A DNA stretch of 64,000 nt from Mytilinidion resinicola (taxonomy: Eukaryota; Ascomycota; Dothideomycetes; Mytilinidiales; Mytilinidiaceae), in NCBI RefSeq assembly GCF_010093595.1, contig NW_022985441.1, positions 1,984,434 to 2,048,433 on the forward strand. The letters are read 5' to 3'. The translations under genes were made by a program, and so were the position numbers. Below, piece after piece: positions 42,697 to 54,156 of the stretch (positions are counted from its first letter, which is position 1; each line of letters opens with the position of its first letter). The notes under the pieces were generated by a model, which was given only the letters and a program-made list of their open reading frames with translations, had not been told where the DNA came from and did no database searches.

Positions 42697-45177
42697 GTTG
42701 GCTACGTGCACCCTCCTGACGCTGTGTGGACTGCTTCGAGAAAATTTTCAACGTGGACGCGATGTCAGTTTTTAATTCTGACCAGGCTGACGATCTGTTG
42801 GATGGCGTGGCCTACCACAAAACAAAAGACTAAAATATACTCAAAACCTGAGTCCGAACAGAGTGAAAAGAAGCACGAGTTCGCAAAGAAAGATGATGGA
42901 AATGTTATCGAGGGCGCTGATTCACTCGCGACAGGGGCACATAGGACGGAGGACGATGGTTGCTGCCTACGAGGCTGCGTAGCACGGCTGAGGAATAAGT
43001 GAGATTGCCGAGTTGCAGCTTTTGGGCGCCCAAAAGACGTGGGCGGTTCTGCCTTGTTCTAAGCCTTGCGAGCACGAGAATGCGTATGCAGGATGCTCAT
43101 ATCCGCCCAATGAACTCCTCGATGCTCTGAGGCTTCCACGGATCACCTCAGCGCACATTCGGGATCAGTGAATCAGATACGGAATGAAAGTTGACGTAAC
43201 TTGGAAATACTAAGTACCGAATAGCCATGCAGCGATCGAGCAACGAGAGAGTTGATGCAGGCAACCCTTCCTACATGTTTCATCACATCACGAATGAGAG
43301 CTCAGCCGTGTCCGGGGCTTCATTCGTGTTGTACCCATACTTTCCGGCCTAGACAATTGGGCATCGATGCAGTTATGCAGTTATGCATATGCTGCAGCTC
43401 TGTGGAAAAGGAGCTGGCATGCAGTACTTGTCGGTTCGGTTTCGGTGCTGTTCAGGGTCCATGTTTCGCGGCATACGAAGGACCATAATATGGTTCCCAC
43501 GGGTCTAATGCTGAAGGCTAGATGCGATGAGGAGAAAGGAAATGCAACAATCGAGGGTTTCGAGTGAGGTGGAGGAGAAATCATCATGGCACGGTATGTA
43601 CAACCTCTCTTTACGTCCGGTGGTCTAGCGCTAAACTGAGTCAATCCTGGTATACCTCTTCTCTGGGCTAGTACTTCACCGGCTTGAGGATTGATTGGCT
43701 AGAACGTTGCTATTCCCCCCTAAAGGCACCCGGAGTTGCTCCCTTATACGATAAGTCTGTGGCTTGATATTAGAGAGTGACCACCGGACGTGAAGAGAGG
43801 CTGTACAAGGGTGCCTTGGCTTGATTAGTGAGGTAGTGAGGCGTTTTCGGTAGAATAAGGAGGTTTCGCAATGGCCCTATAACTCCAACTTTCATTCGTC
43901 CTACCTTTGTATTCTCTCACGTATTGCCATCACCACCTGGGCATAGATAATTATATGCACAGCAAGCAAACACTGTTGGATTATGACAATCGCCCACAGC
44001 AATCAATGCTAGTAGCAAACAGGGCGCTCTCATGTACATAATATCGCGTTCTGTCAATGTTCAGATGCTACGGCCTGCAAACTAACAAACACAAGCAACC
44101 CTTTTCATTCTTTATATATACAGGCACGCCGCTAAGCTCTCTAGACCAGCAGAGCGGCTTTGTCCCCCGAGGTCTATGTTCTTCGTACGGTACACAACAG
44201 CCTTTCCGCTTTTGCCAATATCCCTTCTTAGGAGACACCACGATCCTGCCCACCTTCTCAAACATAGTAGATCTAAGGTCTAGATCGTCCAACTTTGCTA
44301 TAGCAGCTTTCAGCCGATATTTATTGGGTTATGACAATCACCTACAGCAATCAATGCTAGGAGCAAACAAGGCTTTCATGTACATAATGTTCGCGTTCCA
44401 CCAATGTTCAGATGCTACGGCCTGCAAACCAACACCATCCGCTACTAGCGATACGAATGAGGTAGAGTTTAGCTGGAATACCCACGACATCCAAGAGCGG
44501 AATGTTTCACCGTGTCAGCGCCTCGAGCCCCCCAAACCACCTCAACACCACCCAAAAATGATCGCCACCCTCTTCAACGCTCTCTCCTTACTATCAGTAT
44601 CACCTTCCCTCCTCCTTCATCGCTCTGGCATATTGTTCATTACTAGCAACGCGAAAAGCTGCTCATCATCACTTCCCACCTATCCACCGCACCATTTGGG
44701 TACAGGTCGGCCGGATTTGCAAACCACCATAACTCCATTCCGCTTGGTCTGGGATCGTGGTTGCTTCTGAACACCAAATCCTCCACCCCTATACTCCATA
44801 GAGAGACCTGGCACTGCTTTTGAACACACCACGCCCACCACCAACATTTTGCTGATTTTGAACTCTCCAGCCCACACTCACCACTCCATTGGTTCAGAGA
44901 GGGGATGATTTTGAACCGAAGAGTCCGCCCCATGGAGAAGAAGTCCAGAAGCGAGGGCAGGGGGATGTTTTATACATGAAGAAACGCTGCCAAGAGGGAC
45001 GGACATGTGAATGGCATGTGATTTTCTAGGTCGGGCGGGCGGTGAGGAGTAGGGCTATCACGAGATATCGCGTTTCAGAAAAACTCACACAACTTGGAGA
45101 TGAGTCATATTAGCATACTAACGGTGGCCAAAACGTTGCCCCTAGCTCGCAAAGAACACCTAACTAAGCTTTCACGG
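42697..45177. other. 2.5-kb intergenic region with a direct repeat
   Basis: The left part should contain the NLR promoter. A 112-bp direct repeat lies at 43976-44435. An open frame of 237 codons at 44057-44770 (+) runs across one repeat copy, has no domain and low plausibility. Sequence at 44800-44870 (-) resembles that at 2930-2995 (+). Confidence 0.45.
43976..44435 (+). repeat. 112-bp direct repeat, two copies
   Basis: Copies at about 43976-44089 and 44324-44435 share CAGCAATCAATGCTA, CATGTACATAAT, and CAATGTTCAGATGCTACGGC in the same order, 346 bp apart. Differences include several C/T and G/A changes. Origin unknown; it could be the edges of an excised or decayed element. Confidence 0.85.
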
Positions 45178-47360
45178 TCACCCCGTCGCCAAAACCCTCG
45201 TCCAATCAAACTTCCTCCACCGCTTCTTAAACGCTTCAGCCCTCCTATCCCCCTTGACCCACCGCCCCTGCCTTTTTACAACATCAACCCCCACATCCAA
45301 CATCCCCCCAAACACCTCTCTCGCAAACAAATCTCCTTTCGGCCACCTATTCGAGTCTTCAACGATATGCCCCATACCCCCATCCAGCTCAAACCAGACA
45401 TGGAAATACGGCATCTCCTTCGCCAGCGTCCTCCGAAACGCTAGCTTCCCCATCCCGTTCTTAGAAGCCTTGAGCGTATCGATGAGTTTCCGATGCTGGG
45501 TCCATTCCTCGTCGCTGCTGAGGATCGCTTCGCGGAAGAAAGCGGGTGCAGTCTCGCCGAGGTCGTAGGGCACGGGGACGGCGTTCATAGCGGCGTGCAG
45601 ACCGCGTTGCGGCGCGGCTGCGTTCTCGTAGAATACCACGTCGCGGCCTTGATCGTGGTACATCTGGATCAAGCACTTCATGAAGTTGCGGATCTCTTCC
45701 CACTCGTCGTCGTCGCATTCGAGGAGGTTGGCCCGGTGCTGCGTAGGTACAATAATGGCGCCACCTTCGCTGATCTCAGGTTCGGTGGGGAGGGTCAGGA
45801 AAACGCGGGTTCCGAGGGAGATGACGGGCGCGAGGGGGCCGGTGCCTTTGTCTTCGTGGGCACAGAGCGGGCAGTTGTCTAGGATGCGGTTCTGGCGCTG
45901 GTGGGCGGAGATGGCGTGGTTGCGGAGGTTGGTGTCGGATTTTGGAGCGCGGGTTGCCAGACGGGTGGCGTTTTCGTCTAGGTAGTCGAGATCATTCTAG
46001 TAGTCGAGGTTAGATACGTGTTCATAGCAAGGAACGCCGTAGATGCTGGAGAATATTGAATAGGGGAACTCACATCGAATTTGTCATCTTTGGCAATTTT
46101 TTCAGCGAGAAGAAGACCCTCGCCCCCTGCTTGACCACGCGTCCGCCGTTCTTGCCGGACCATGTCCTCGATGCTCATGTCTTCGTTTTCGACTACTGTG
46201 CCGCGTTCGGTTCCTCTCTTGTTCGTAAGGTGCTTGACTTCGCCTGCACGATTTGCAAGCATGCGAGTGTCCATAGCATCGAGTACTATGACGTCTTTCG
46301 CCGGCGCATTTGCCGAAGCAGCCGCTGCTTCGTTATATTCCTTCTCGAGCTGCGCGGCGTTGGATGCACCTCTTAGCTTCGCCTTCATCATCTGGGCTTT
46401 GAGTTTGTTCAGAGCTGTTTGATCCAATACGGGCCCGGGTAACTGTTCCACCGCTTGCTCTTGGGGTATGTAGCGTTCGCCCCGTGCGGGAGGGGGAGGC
46501 ATGTTCTTATGGTCTGCCAGCCGTTGGCGAAATAGCTCCCCATCCGGTTTATCCTTGCCCTTGTAGCCTTGTCCATACATCTTCCTCCGCTCAACCTCGA
46601 TCTCTTCCTCACGAGCCTCATCGAACTCCCGGAGGTCACCGAAGCGTTCCAGGGCTATACCCTCCACGGGGAGCCCACTCTCTTCCGCCTGCCTATACAC
46701 GGCCTTGAGTTTCGTCATACGCCACTGCGATCCAGCGTCCCCAAAAGTATAGTCCACTTCCCGTTCTGGGGGATCCTCGTTCGCGTTGGTGTCCTCCGTC
46801 ACTTTGAGGCTGTCGTCCTGGAGATCGCGCAGGTGGTGGTTCAGTTCATTTTGGTGGATCTTCAGCTGGTAATCGGCCTGGCTCGCCCCCACGGTCGTGG
46901 GCTTCGCGTCCTTCTGTTTGCGCTGAACGTAGTCAATGTCCATTGACGATGGCGCCTGCATCCACGAGTCGCGCTGTAAGTCCCCATCTTCAGCATCTGC
47001 GAGCCTAGTATCCAACGTATCCTCAGATGGCAATACAACGTCGTCCCCGGTATTTGGAGAAGCTGATCGGCTGTATTGCTTCGTAGAGCTCTCCCTATCA
47101 TCTTTGCGCGAGCGCTTATGTTCGTGGTGTGACCGCGATTCTTTATGATCCTTGGAGTTATGATGCCGCGACGAGTGGTGATGGCGATGTTCTCGATCCT
47201 TGTCCTGTTTCTAGTGAGCGCAAGTCACAGAAAGGAGAATCCAGAGGTTTACCTTGGAGGATCGATGGCGGTCCCGGTCGCGGCTCCGACTCCGGTGGCG
47301 CTTCCTCGACTCTTTAGCCTTGCTAGCAGCCAGCTCTTTCTCAAAATCGTCGAGACCCAT
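45178..47360 (-). CDS. CWF19: CWF19-like spliceosome/lariat-associated protein
   Basis: Exons 47360-47253, 47210-46074 and 45996-45178 join in frame to 687 residues; introns are 42 and 77 nt. The N-terminus is an arginine/serine-rich RS-like stretch (KRHRSRSRDRDRHRSSK), then a charged middle with conserved GDAGSQWRM and EEGLLLAEKIAKDD-type segments. The C-terminal half matches the paired CwfJ domains: DNCPLCAHEDKGTGPLAPV with HIT-like IIVPTQHRANLLECDDDEW and VVFYENA in the first, then PYFHVWFELDGGMGHIVED in the second. CWF19 proteins join late spliceosomes with the lariat debranching machinery. The gene is divergent from GPN1, 163 bp away. One short 42-nt intron is near the lower limit but keeps frame with normal ends. 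Confidence 0.92.
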
Positions 47361-47523
47361 GGTGAAGAATGGTGTATACGGTGTATGTGGTGTTTTGCTG
47401 GAAATTCACAATGAGGTGAGGTCGATGTATTGGATGGTCCAAGCTTGCGATTCGATGTCATTTTCCCGCCGCCAAAGAAGTTCATTCATCTAATTTCTAA
47501 TCCTCTACAACAACACCACAGCC
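47361..47523. promoter_or_regulatory. 163-bp bidirectional promoter of CWF19 and GPN1
   Basis: Only 163 bases separate the start codons of two essential-type nuclear genes on opposite strands, so they must share a promoter or overlap in leaders. A CCGCC box and a CAA-rich leader precede the GPN1 start. No specific factor site is claimed. Confidence 0.7.
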
Positions 47524-48732
47524 ATGGCTTCAACCACCACTTCAGACGCGCCCGTCGCTATCGTCTGCGTTGGCATGGCCGGCTCGGGCAAGACTACATT
47601 CATGCAGCGCATTAACGCGCATCTGCACTCGAAGAAACAGCTACCTTATGTGATCAACCTGGACCCCGCGGTACACAGTGTGCCTTTCGACAGCAACATC
47701 GACATCCGCGACTCGGTAAACTACAAGGAGGTCATGAAGCAGTACAATCTAGGGCCTAACGGCGGCATTCTCACGTCTCTGAACTTGTTCGCGACCAAGA
47801 TCGATCAAATCCTGGCACTTCTCGAAAAGCGGACTGCACCCCCGCCAGCCCCTACTTCGCCGACCGCCTCTACGCCAACCACACCGCATAAGCCGATAAA
47901 GCATATTCTAGTAGATACACCTGGTCAGATCGAGGTATTTGTCTGGAGTGCGAGCGGCGACATCCTGCTCAACTCTCTGGCGTCTAGCTTCCCAACTGTC
48001 ATTGCCTACATCATCGATACCCCCCGCACGACCTCCACATCGACTTTCATGTCGAATATGTTGTATGCATGCAGTATTCTCTACAAGACTAAACTTCCAA
48101 TGATCCTCGTATTCAACAAGACCGATGCGCAAGACGCGGAATTCGCAAAGGAGTGGATGACCGACTTCGAAGCCTTCCAGGACGCGCTGCGGAAAGAAGA
48201 AGAAGGTGGTAGTTTTGGCGGAGAAGGGAGTGGTGGAAGCGGCTACCTGGGCTCTCTACTGAACAGCATGAGTCTAGTGCTAGAAGAATTTTACCGCCAT
48301 CTCAGCGTCGTCGGCGTCTCCTCCATGACCGGCGACGGCATTGACGAGTTCTTTGAGAGCGTGCAGCAGAAAAAGGAGGAGTTCGTACGAGACTACCAGC
48401 CCGAGTTAGAGCGGAGGCGCGCACAACGCGAAGATGACAAGAAAAAGCACCGGGAAAAGGAGCTAGGGCGGTTGATGAAAGACATGAACGTTACCGGCCC
48501 GAAGCCAAGATCGAAGCCGAGCGAAGAGCCTGAGACAGTCAGTGATGCTGAGGACTTGGATGACGAGGAACAAGAGGTTGAGATGAACGATGACGATGAC
48601 GACGAGACACAGGAGGACGGGCTTGAGCAGCGGTACAAGCAGGCTATTCGAGACAGTCATGGGGACGAGGGAGGACCATCGGGAGACGATTTCAGCTTCG
48701 CCAGGTACATGCACAAAGCCAGCATTGGGTGA
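47524..48732 (+). CDS. NPA3: GPN-loop GTPase 1 (Npa3-type)
   Basis: A single exon of 402 residues starts at ATG 47524. The G1 loop GMAGSGKTT is at residues 17-25, the diagnostic GPN loop LGPNGG at 76-81, the G3 motif VDTPGQIE at about 137, and NKTD (G4) at about 199. The C-terminal 100 residues are charged, with a [17 protein letters not shown] helix and a long acidic tract, ending with [11 protein letters not shown]. Npa3/GPN1 GTPases assist assembly and nuclear import of RNA polymerase II. An inserted proline/threonine-rich segment ([10 protein letters not shown]) lies before G3. Neighbour CWF19 is divergent. The family is secure. Confidence 0.95.
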   Translation: MASTTTSDAPVAIVCVGMAGSGKTTFMQRINAHLHSKKQLPYVINLDPAVHSVPFDSNIDIRDSVNYKEVMKQYNLGPNGGILTSLNLFATKIDQILALLEKRTAPPPAPTSPTASTPTTPHKPIKHILVDTPGQIEVFVWSASGDILLNSLASSFPTVIAYIIDTPRTTSTSTFMSNMLYACSILYKTKLPMILVFNKTDAQDAEFAKEWMTDFEAFQDALRKEEEGGSFGGEGSGGSGYLGSLLNSMSLVLEEFYRHLSVVGVSSMTGDGIDEFFESVQQKKEEFVRDYQPELERRRAQREDDKKKHREKELGRLMKDMNVTGPKPRSKPSEEPETVSDAEDLDDEEQEVEMNDDDDDETQEDGLEQRYKQAIRDSHGDEGGPSGDDFSFARYMHKASIG

Positions 48733-51349
48733 TAGGTAGGTCGATCTTCAGGCATGGGAACTGGGCACATGTTCACGACGGAGCGCGTCGAAAGAACGAA
48801 ACGAGAACCGTCCAACATCTTGCCGGACAGTTGGGAAGGCGAAAATATCGGAAAAGGACAGTTCCACCCGGCTGGTGGTTCGAAACATGGTGCTCACGAT
48901 ATGCCCACGAAAAGCTCAATTCGTTCACGTGAGACTATCCAAATTCTGCGCTGAAAATGTCTTGCATTGCGGGCGGCACTCAGAAAAGCGCACAAAACCA
49001 CTCCACGACTACATCAGAACCAAATTTCGACAAGGGGTCCAGCGGCTGTGCTTCTTCAAAAACTCAAACCGTCACGGGTAGACTCGAACAGTCGAATACG
49101 AGGGGCTAATGGTTCACGGGACGGAAACGTGCAGTCTCTCACAATGCGGTCTAGATAATTCCCAGCGCTGCGTATCCCGAAAACAGCCAGGACCCTGGTG
49201 CTTTTATCTTCCCAGCCGTGCGGTTCTAGGTAGCTCGGTAGCTGGTTTAAGAAAACTGTTTCAGATAATTCAGGTATTGTGCGATGCGTTCTGTGTGTCG
49301 TTTGATTCATCTGCATCTTGCTGTGCGCAGCAGGAAAAGGCTGGAGTTTGGACCCGACGTTCCGCTTGCCAGGCTGCTGGATCCGAGCTCCGACCTCTGT
49401 GGCCTCTTCCGGGTTCAGCATGCGTCGAAACACGATACCCATGCTGTGTGCGACGATGAGAACTCGGGAACAAGACACCTGCATCTGTGGGTGTGTAGCC
49501 TAACGGCTGCCAGAAACAGGAATACGCCAAACCCCAGATCCTAGAAGTCGAACGACCAAACCTAGACCCCAGATCCTGGGATGAATACACGCCGCACGCC
49601 CTGCCGCTCACCGGGAGAGACGTGCATGTGTATGTAAGGGGATGTGCATGCTTTTGACTTTTGCGGAGGGGTATATGTGAGAAGTATATGCTTTTTTCTT
49701 GTCGCTGCACTACACGTCTTCCCGGACTCTAGACTGGACTGGCCACCTGGAAGAAGTTCACCCCCTACATTCCCAAATCCGCTACCCTAACCACATGGGA
49801 AACTTACCTGAACAATCTGCTCCTTGATTCATGGACTCCCTTCTATTGTCCCCTCTATCTCTCCACCGACACACCTATCTCCCGGCTCCCCCTATTACCC
49901 AAGCCATCAAGCTATCGAGTGAATCTCCACGTGTGCTCACCAACCACCCCAGGTTCCCCAGCCCCCAAACTCAGCCACTCGCAGCCTGCACCCCCACCCC
50001 CATCCGGCTAACGAGACAAATACCGGTGGCCAGCCGTCGCACGACATGCTCGCGAGCCGAAGGTCCCACGGGCCTGGTTGAGTGGAGGTGCTCCCGAAGG
50101 ATTTACGGGATACAGACGGGGGAGTGGGTGCCGCATGCACCGGTTGGCGTTGTGGGAAGCTTACTGCATGCATGCGAACTACGGGACGCGGGAGGCGGAT
50201 GGGAGAGGCGGGATGCGGGAAGCAGGCACGCTGCAGGGGGTGCGGGGGGAGGAGATGCGTGCATGTGGATATGCGAGTGTGGTTTGAGGAGGCGAGGATG
50301 GGGAGACGTACGCAGATGAGAAAAAAGAAGCGATGGAAGTGGCATTGCCTACATTGCCTTACTTTGATGCATCATAGTCGGAGCATCCCAGTCCTAGATT
50401 GGATCCATTAGACATCGCAGAGAGGGGAAACGTGATATCGTGCCAAGTACTGAGCATGTGATTTTGACTCAGAGTCCAACTGAGACCCGCATGCTCTCCG
50501 GCCTCGAGGTGTATATGTAAATGCACATGTATACTGCAAGGGCGAGTGCTGTTTCATGCAAACGTGGGCTCATGTATGCATAGCCATATCCGCAACCTCA
50601 CTCGTCGTTTTCGACGTCTTCAGTTTTGAATCAACCCACCTACCGATCCTGAGTATTCTTCCCCCTTTCTTTTTCTCGCGGCGCGTTTGTCTCGGCCAGG
50701 GCTCCCGCTCCTTCAGATTATCCAGCATAAGCGTCTAAGTAAGCATAGCCACAGGCTTCTCGTCGCTTAACGGAGTCCGGAGTCCCTATAGCTGCACCAA
50801 CCGCATCCTCCTGCATCCCTTTATCTTAGCTAGCTGCGTCTTGCACCCTCAGCGTTATCTCGGTTCTAAACTAACTCTCACCTTCCCAACCCAACCCTTC
50901 CCCTCCGCATAAGCGTGCGTGTAAATCCAACCTTAGGTGGCGGTAGGTAGGATTCCCATCCTTCGTGTGTACCGTACGCACAGCCAAATCGATTCCTACC
51001 ATCGGCCTTCCAACCCTCTCGACCTACCCATTGAAACACCCGCGCAACCAATAGCATCCCTCCACCACCACTCGAACCCACCTCGGGCCAGTCTCCGCTA
51101 TAGGAGCATTACCTCCCAACAAACCAGCCCAAACACCGCCCGCGGAGCCGCCTCCTCACCCTCCCCTCGCGCTGCAGGGTCTCACAGGGGCCCCGCGCGT
51201 TTCCGCAGCGGGGGGGCCAGCGGCGTGCGTTCCGTGGATGGTCCTCACGCCCTTCCCTTAGTAAATCCACGGTTCGCAACAACACGGGGAGGGGCTAGAA
51301 CTAGAGCTGTTCTAGTTTCGTGGCACCGTGGGTAATAGGAGTGGTAGAA

Positions 51350-51373
51350 CGACGACGACGACGACGACGACGT
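51350..51373. repeat. (ACG)8 microsatellite
   Basis: Eight perfect ACG units lie in noncoding sequence. Confidence 0.95.
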
Positions 51374-51593
51374 GGTTGAATGGAACAGTGAGCCAGGCGA
51401 CATGCGTGAATGAGAATAACATGCAACATTTTGCCCCACTTTCGCGACTTCCCTCCCTCTCTTCCCGCATGATTTTATTTTAAAATGTTGTGCGTGTGGA
51501 GAAGAGAAGGGTCCAGCCTCGCCCTTTCCCCTCTGCTGATCCCTTATAAAGGACGGGTGGGGCACGAGCCGGTGCGTGTGGGGACCCTGCATA

Positions 51594-51710
51594 CACTCTC
51601 CCCCCCCTGTACGGACTGGACACCACCGTGCGTAGAACAGGGGATTTTACATACAAAAACCCTTGTTTTGCGCACGGCGGTGTCCAGTCCGTACAGGGGG
51701 GGGGAGAGTG
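51594..51710. mobile_element. 117-bp MITE-like hairpin with TA target duplication
   Basis: The left arm 51594-51632 and the right arm 51671-51710 are near-perfect inverted repeats (about 39 bp, with one T/C mismatch and an 8 versus 9 C/G run). Each end begins CACTCTCCCC read inward and is flanked by TA (51592-51593 and 51711-51712), the target duplication of Tc1/mariner elements. The 38-nt centre has its own partial pairing (AACAGGG with CCCTTGTT). No coding capacity. A folded RNA precursor is an alternative reading. A TATAAA lies about 45 bp upstream. Confidence 0.85.
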
Positions 51711-51859
51711 TAGTTCTGGGCGGGAAGTGGGCTCCGCTGGTGTAGGGTGGCTTGCTTGTTGGAGGATGTGGAGCTAATACAATATGTGGAGCTTAGGACA
51801 GTGGAGATTGGGCTTTGAGCGTTGTGGGGATGAGATGGTTATTTGGTGGACAACAGACA

Positions 51860-51893
<34 letters not shown>
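51860..51893 (+). repeat. 34-nt G homopolymer
   Basis: An uninterrupted run of 34 G. Such length is prone to sequencing and replication slippage and can form G-quadruplexes. The exact length should be treated with caution. Confidence 0.9.
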
Positions 51894-51895
<2 letters not shown>

Positions 51896-53247
51896 GTTAT
51901 GGACAGGACAGGCAAAGCTGGAAAGAAGGATGAGAGAAAACAGCTAGATACGCTGTATACAAAAAAAAAGCCTGTGTACACCCGAAAAAAACACAAATCC
52001 CCACCACCGGCGCTTCCATCCACAACTCCACCCACTCGCGCCACTTTTATGACGATTTCTGTGGAATATAAGAGGGTCCGCTCGCCCTATAAGGAATCTG
52101 CGGGTGCCGATCTAGTTCTGGGCCTGGACGGGGTCCGGGTCCGAAGGGGTCCAGGCGCCTTTGCGGCTCGTACAATATCCACTTCCAAGCTTTTCCCAGT
52201 TTTTCTTTTTTTGGTTGAGTATGCAGGGTCATGGGTAGGGGAGTCGGAGTTGTGGTGCGCGTGCAGGGGGGTGGGATAAGGGTAGGCGAGGGGAGCCGCC
52301 GGGTTGTGAGAGGCTGGAAGCGGAAGCCGAAGGTGTGTGGTTGATTAACATGGTTCGATTGCAGGTTGGTAGGGATCTGCGAGTGAATGATGGTGGTCTG
52401 ATGAATTGTGGTGGTGCTCGTGAGTTACGTTGATTCTGCGACTGGCGTGCAGCTCGAGGGGTGAGGAGCGGATAGTAGCGAGAATGGAATGGAAGCAACT
52501 CGGAGGATGAAATGAGAATCCTGCAGGTTGATAATGTAGATGCTTGGCATGATGCAAACCTAATCACAGTTCACGACATGGATTTGAAACCCGTAGTAGA
52601 TGTTGTGGTCAAAGTTTGTAGTATTTTCACGTGTGCTTAGAAACGAGCCTCGAGCTTCATACAGCACCTATCTAAACGCGCAAAACACTCGCTGTCTAGA
52701 CGAACAACAGACAGAGTGTGTGAACCTCAAACAAAAGGCCGGGTATCCATGTTGTTTTTCCCAATTCCACCCTCGCAATATCCCATCCCAACCTACCTGC
52801 CTACGCTCCTTCAAGCCACCTCGTTTTGATCTGTCGCACTAAGACGGCCAGCGTAGAGGTACTCCTGCAGACAAGCTGAATCGAATGGTGAAACCGGCCC
52901 ACCTCACACCTAGCGAGCACCCGGTGGTAACACAAGCGAGAAAAGTAAACACGGTAGAACAAGTAGAAGCCGTGTTCTGGAAAGGAAAAAACGCCGGAAA
53001 GCAAATAGCGCCGAGCCCCCCAAACCCGTCGTAGCCATGACGGCATGCGTCTATTTCGTGCATACAGGCCGTTTTCGTTGGAGAATCGAGAGATGCGGAG
53101 GACGAAGATTAAGAGGAGCTCCCGAGATCGACTTTTTATAGAAAGAAGCCGGGAGGATGTAGCCGAGGAAGAAACAGCTCAGTGGGTAAGAGTGAGAAGG
53201 ATCAAAGTGGCGGAGTGTATTGTAATTTGTGTGATGCTTTGAAGGGA

Positions 53248-54156
53248 TCATGGTCCGAGCTTGCGCTTCTCGCTGCTTGCTGCAATGGCGAGGGCATCGA
53301 GGCCGTACGCGGATCCAGGGTACTGAGTGTACTGCGCTGGATCGGGATATGGAGAGCGTTGCGAGTAGTCATGCATGCAGGGATCTACAAGTTGCACGGC
53401 CGGGGCGTTGCTGAAGCTCGAAGCTGGGCTGATGGGAGTGCCCTCGTCCATGGCAGATGTGTAGGACAGGGCCGAAGACTGCAGTGGCGCTGGTCTAGGG
53501 CGTTTCGCTGTCTCTAGCTTGGGCTTCTGTGCGTCAGTGCCTTTGGAGGCATTTCGGCCCGTTTGGTGCGTCCTGCGGTGCTGCACCATGTTGTCCCTGC
53601 GGGTGAAGGCTTTGTTGCACTCGGGACAGTAGGCGTCTTTTTTGCCCGTGTGCTTCTTGGCGTGGCGTGCGGCATGGCCGGACGTAGTGAAGTAGTCGCT
53701 GCAGTTGAACTGCTTCGCCATTGGGCAGGGGTAGCTGTTTTTCTTGGAGCGCGGGTTGGCGGGAGACGGCTGCTCGGCGGGCGGAGGTTGAAAGTAGGCC
53801 ATTTGGGCACCGGTGTTGTAAGGCAGTGGGCCAGCACTCTGCGGGATGGGCGGATAAGCTGACTGAAGCTCCTTTGGCGGCTGGTAGAAGGCCTGGGTAA
53901 AGACGGGCGAGGCCATTTGAAGCGAGGGGCCCATGGTCTCGAAGCTGAAGTCGGGCGTGATGGGCGACGGGGTCTGCATGGCGGCCGAGTCGCTCGAGTC
54001 ACTTCGCACAAGCAGCGGGGTCGGGGGCGAGGACGGCGACGAGGCGTAGCTGGAGGTCCGCGAGCGCAGCGAAAGCGAGGGCAGACGGGCGGACGAGGGC
54101 GGTTCGTTGTCGTTCAGGAGGGAGATACGACGGCCTGACGAGTTCTTGCCGTCCAT
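53248..54156 (-). CDS. C2H2 zinc-finger transcription factor (COM2/USV1-like)
   Basis: A single exon of 302 residues starts at ATG 54156. Two adjacent fingers lie at about residues 142-205. The first is irregular, YPCPMAKQFNC with a seven-residue C-C gap, followed by YFTTSGHAARHAKKH; the second is canonical, CPECNKAFTRRDNMVQHRRTH (C-x2-C-x12-H-x3-H). The phrase TTSGHAARHAKKHTG recurs in fungal regulators related to yeast Com2/Usv1 and Aspergillus FlbC. The N-terminal half is serine- and proline-rich and probably disordered or activating. It would bind DNA as a nuclear regulator; the target is unknown. It is followed by 4.5 kb of gene-free sequence and preceded by about 1.1 kb of GC-rich sequence before a transposon. 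Confidence 0.85.
   Translation of the reverse strand: MDGKNSSGRRISLLNDNEPPSSARLPSLSLRSRTSSYASSPSSPPTPLLVRSDSSDSAAMQTPSPITPDFSFETMGPSLQMASPVFTQAFYQPPKELQSAYPPIPQSAGPLPYNTGAQMAYFQPPPAEQPSPANPRSKKNSYPCPMAKQFNCSDYFTTSGHAARHAKKHTGKKDAYCPECNKAFTRRDNMVQHRRTHQTGRNASKGTDAQKPKLETAKRPRPAPLQSSALSYTSAMDEGTPISPASSFSNAPAVQLVDPCMHDYSQRSPYPDPAQYTQYPGSAYGLDALAIAASSEKRKLGP

Larger units (their letters stand above)
48733..53247. other. 4.5-kb gene-free region between convergent genes
   Basis: No credible protein-coding gene was found on either strand. The stretch holds a (ACG)8 tract at 51350, a TA-flanked hairpin at 51594-51710, a 34-nt G run at 51860, and several TATA-like sequences (TATAAA near 51545, TATAAG near 52070). 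Open frames such as 49831-50319 or 52229-52567 lack domains. It may hold long untranslated regions or noncoding transcripts of the C2H2 gene, but this cannot be judged from sequence. Confidence 0.5.

Noticed and set aside
44057..44770. 237-codon open frame (+)
   Set aside because: It runs across one copy of a noncoding direct repeat and has no recognisable domain.
49056..49710. Overlapping open frames (both strands) after GPN1
   Set aside because: No domain, no plausible splice structure, and low similarity to anything recognised.
51815..52279. 154-codon open frame (+) containing a poly-glycine run
   Set aside because: The glycines come from the G homopolymer, which is open in every frame; no other coding signal is present.
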